Assembly: GCA_026389955.1 (NCBI GenBank)
Contig: JAPLGY010000521.1
Location: 2,518-10,667 of the forward strand
Reading direction: 5' to 3'
Source: Caldilinea sp.
Lineage (GTDB): Bacteria; Chloroflexota; Anaerolineae; Caldilineales; Caldilineaceae
Length of the DNA: 8,150 nucleotides
Shown here: positions 6,920 to 8,150 of the stretch, in pieces
Position numbering within the stretch: the stretch's first letter is position 1
Layout: every line of letters starts with the position of its first letter
Program-made: the position numbers and the translations under genes
Notes under the pieces: generated by a model
Told to the model about the DNA's origin: nothing
The model's database searches: none
Seen by the model: only the letters and a program-made list of their open reading frames with translations

Positions 6920-6971
6920 TGTGTGGGGTCTATCGGCAAAAGCGCACATTGGCTGCGAGGAGAAAAATTGT

Positions 6972-8150
6972 ATGGGAAAAATTATTGGAATCGATTTGGG
7001 CACCACCAACAGTGTCGTGGCGGTGATGGAAGGTGGAACGTCGACTGTGATCGCCAATGCAGAAGGCAACCGGACGACACCGTCGGTGGTGGCTTTCAAC
7101 AAAAGCGGGGAGCGTCTGGTAGGGATCACGGCCAAACGCCAGGCAGTTGTCAACCCAGAAAACACCGTCTACTCGGTCAAGCGCCTGATGGGGCGCCGCT
7201 TCGACGACACAGAGACCCAGAAAGCGCGCAGGATGGTCTCTTATGGGATTGCAGAGGGGCCAAACGGCGATGCTCGGGTCAACATTCCGATCAAAAGTAA
7301 GATCTATGCCCCGCAGGAAATCAGCGCGATGGTGCTGGCCAAGCTCAAACGAGATGCAGAAAACTATCTTGGGGAAGAGGTGAAGCAGGCGGTCATTACG
7401 GTGCCTGCCTATTTCAACGACAGCCAGCGCCAGGCGACCAAGGATGCGGGTCAGATCGCCGGCCTCGAGGTGTTGCGCATTATCAACGAACCGACCGCGG
7501 CGGCGGTGGCCTATGGGCTGGACAAGAAAAATGACGAGACCATTCTGGTCTTTGACCTGGGCGGTGGCACGTTTGATGTGTCGGTGCTGGAGGTCGGCGA
7601 CGGCGTCATCGAAGTCAAATCGACCAATGGCGACACCTTGCTCGGCGGCGACGATTGGGATGAACGCATCGTTCACTGGCTGATCGAAGAGTTCAAGAAG
7701 GAACAAGGTGTCGATCTGAGTGCTGACCGCCAGGCGCTGCAGCGTCTGCGCGAAGCCGCTGAAAAGGCCAAGATTGAGCTCTCCACGGTGACGCAGACGG
7801 AGATCAACCTGCCTTTTATCACAGCGGACAGCAGCGGCCCCAAGCATCTGGTCGTGACGCTCAGCCGCAGCAAATTTGAGCAGCTCACCGCAGACCTCTT
7901 GGAGCGCTGCAAGCAGCCCTTTTTCAATGCCCTCAAGGATGCTGGTCTCTCTGCCAAGCAGTTGGATGAGGTCGTGATGGTGGGAGGATCCACCCGCATG
8001 CCGATGGTGCAGGATCTGGTCCGCCAGCTGACCGGCAAAGAGCCGCACAAGGGGGTCAACCCGGACGAAGTTGTCGCAGTCGGCGCTGCCGTCCAGGCCG
8101 GCGTGCTCGGCGGTGAAGTCAGCGACCTGTTGCTGCTGGATGTGACGCCG
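6972..8150 (+). CDS. dnaK: Chaperone protein DnaK (Hsp70), nucleotide-binding domain; 3' end outside window
   Basis: DnaK is the cytoplasmic ATP-driven Hsp70 chaperone that works with DnaJ and GrpE. The 393 codons to the window edge are open and cover the whole ATPase domain. They contain the phosphate-1 loop GIDLGTTNS (6-14), [17 protein letters not shown] (144-160), [12 protein letters not shown] (171-182), the phosphate-2 loop [11 protein letters not shown] (194-204), [12 protein letters not shown] (219-230) and the adenosine motif [11 protein letters not shown] (334-344). The fragment ends in the interdomain linker DLLLLDVTP (385-393), so the substrate-binding domain of about 220 residues lies beyond the edge. 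Residues about 76-104 carry the segment that is present in E. coli-type DnaK and absent from B. subtilis-type DnaK. The start at 6972 has GAGGAG (6957-6962) 9 bases upstream. Trp229 replaces the usual Phe of GGDDFD. A grpE, dnaJ or hrcA neighbour is not present upstream; the adjacent gene is the divergent NYN operon. Confidence 0.97.
   Translation, partial: MGKIIGIDLGTTNSVVAVMEGGTSTVIANAEGNRTTPSVVAFNKSGERLVGITAKRQAVVNPENTVYSVKRLMGRRFDDTETQKARRMVSYGIAEGPNGDARVNIPIKSKIYAPQEISAMVLAKLKRDAENYLGEEVKQAVITVPAYFNDSQRQATKDAGQIAGLEVLRIINEPTAAAVAYGLDKKNDETILVFDLGGGTFDVSVLEVGDGVIEVKSTNGDTLLGGDDWDERIVHWLIEEFKKEQGVDLSADRQALQRLREAAEKAKIELSTVTQTEINLPFITADSSGPKHLVVTLSRSKFEQLTADLLERCKQPFFNALKDAGLSAKQLDEVVMVGGSTRMPMVQDLVRQLTGKEPHKGVNPDEVVAVGAAVQAGVLGGEVSDLLLLDVTP

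Noticed and set aside
6966..6971. Minus-strand TACAAT just upstream of the dnaK start as a further promoter for the NYN operon
   Set aside because: It has no TG extension, a poor -35 inside dnaK, and would give a leader of more than 200 nt. The site at 6769-6777 is better.
6930..8048. 372-codon open frame antisense to dnaK
   Set aside because: Long antisense frames opposite Hsp70 genes are a well-known by-product of GC-rich codon use. The sense frame carries every Hsp70 motif, and the antisense product shows no domain I recognise.

Overview
The window is 8,150 bp of GC-rich, densely coded bacterial DNA. It holds eight protein genes, two of them cut by the window edges. No RNA gene, mobile element, CRISPR array or prophage is visible. 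The gene mix is a PPK1, a DinB-fold protein, a large helical-repeat protein, a sugar isomerase-like TIM barrel, a NYN/LOTUS RNase-like protein with a Nudix hydrolase, and a Hsp70. Together with the style of the small unknown protein, this suggests a Chloroflexota (Caldilineae/Anaerolineae-like) chromosome. That placement is inferred from general familiarity and was not tested.

Layout. On the + strand, the C-terminal quarter of polyphosphate kinase (1-534) is followed after 42 bp by a DinB-like four-helix protein (577-1080). A large alpha-helical, HEAT-like protein (1121-2692, -) converges on it. A 152-bp divergent intergenic region separates that gene from a + strand pair: a sugar phosphate isomerase/epimerase-type TIM barrel (2845-3651) and a 135-residue protein of unknown function (3742-4149). 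A long hairpin lies between these two. Converging on the pair, with a 34-bp coding overlap, is a minus-strand operon reading from 6730 down to 4116. It encodes a 674-residue NYN nuclease/OST-HTH (LOTUS) protein and, through an ATGA stop/start overlap, a Nudix hydrolase. A 241-bp divergent promoter region then leads to dnaK (6972 to the window end, + strand, lacking its substrate-binding domain here).

How the genes fit together. Most are housekeeping or stress-related singletons. The NYN-LOTUS/Nudix pair is the one clear functional unit, because translation is coupled and a predicted RNA-cutting, RNA-binding protein is paired with a nucleotide-diphosphate hydrolase. Its promoter carries an extended -10 overlapped by an 8+8 bp inverted repeat, which suggests a dedicated repressor. 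dnaK has a good sigma-70-type promoter and a 5' UTR hairpin. I found no CIRCE-type element and no HAIR-like element in the intergenic region. The window does not show an obvious complete new defence or mobile system. The best candidates for something undescribed are the NYN-LOTUS-Nudix operon and the regulatory inverted repeats.
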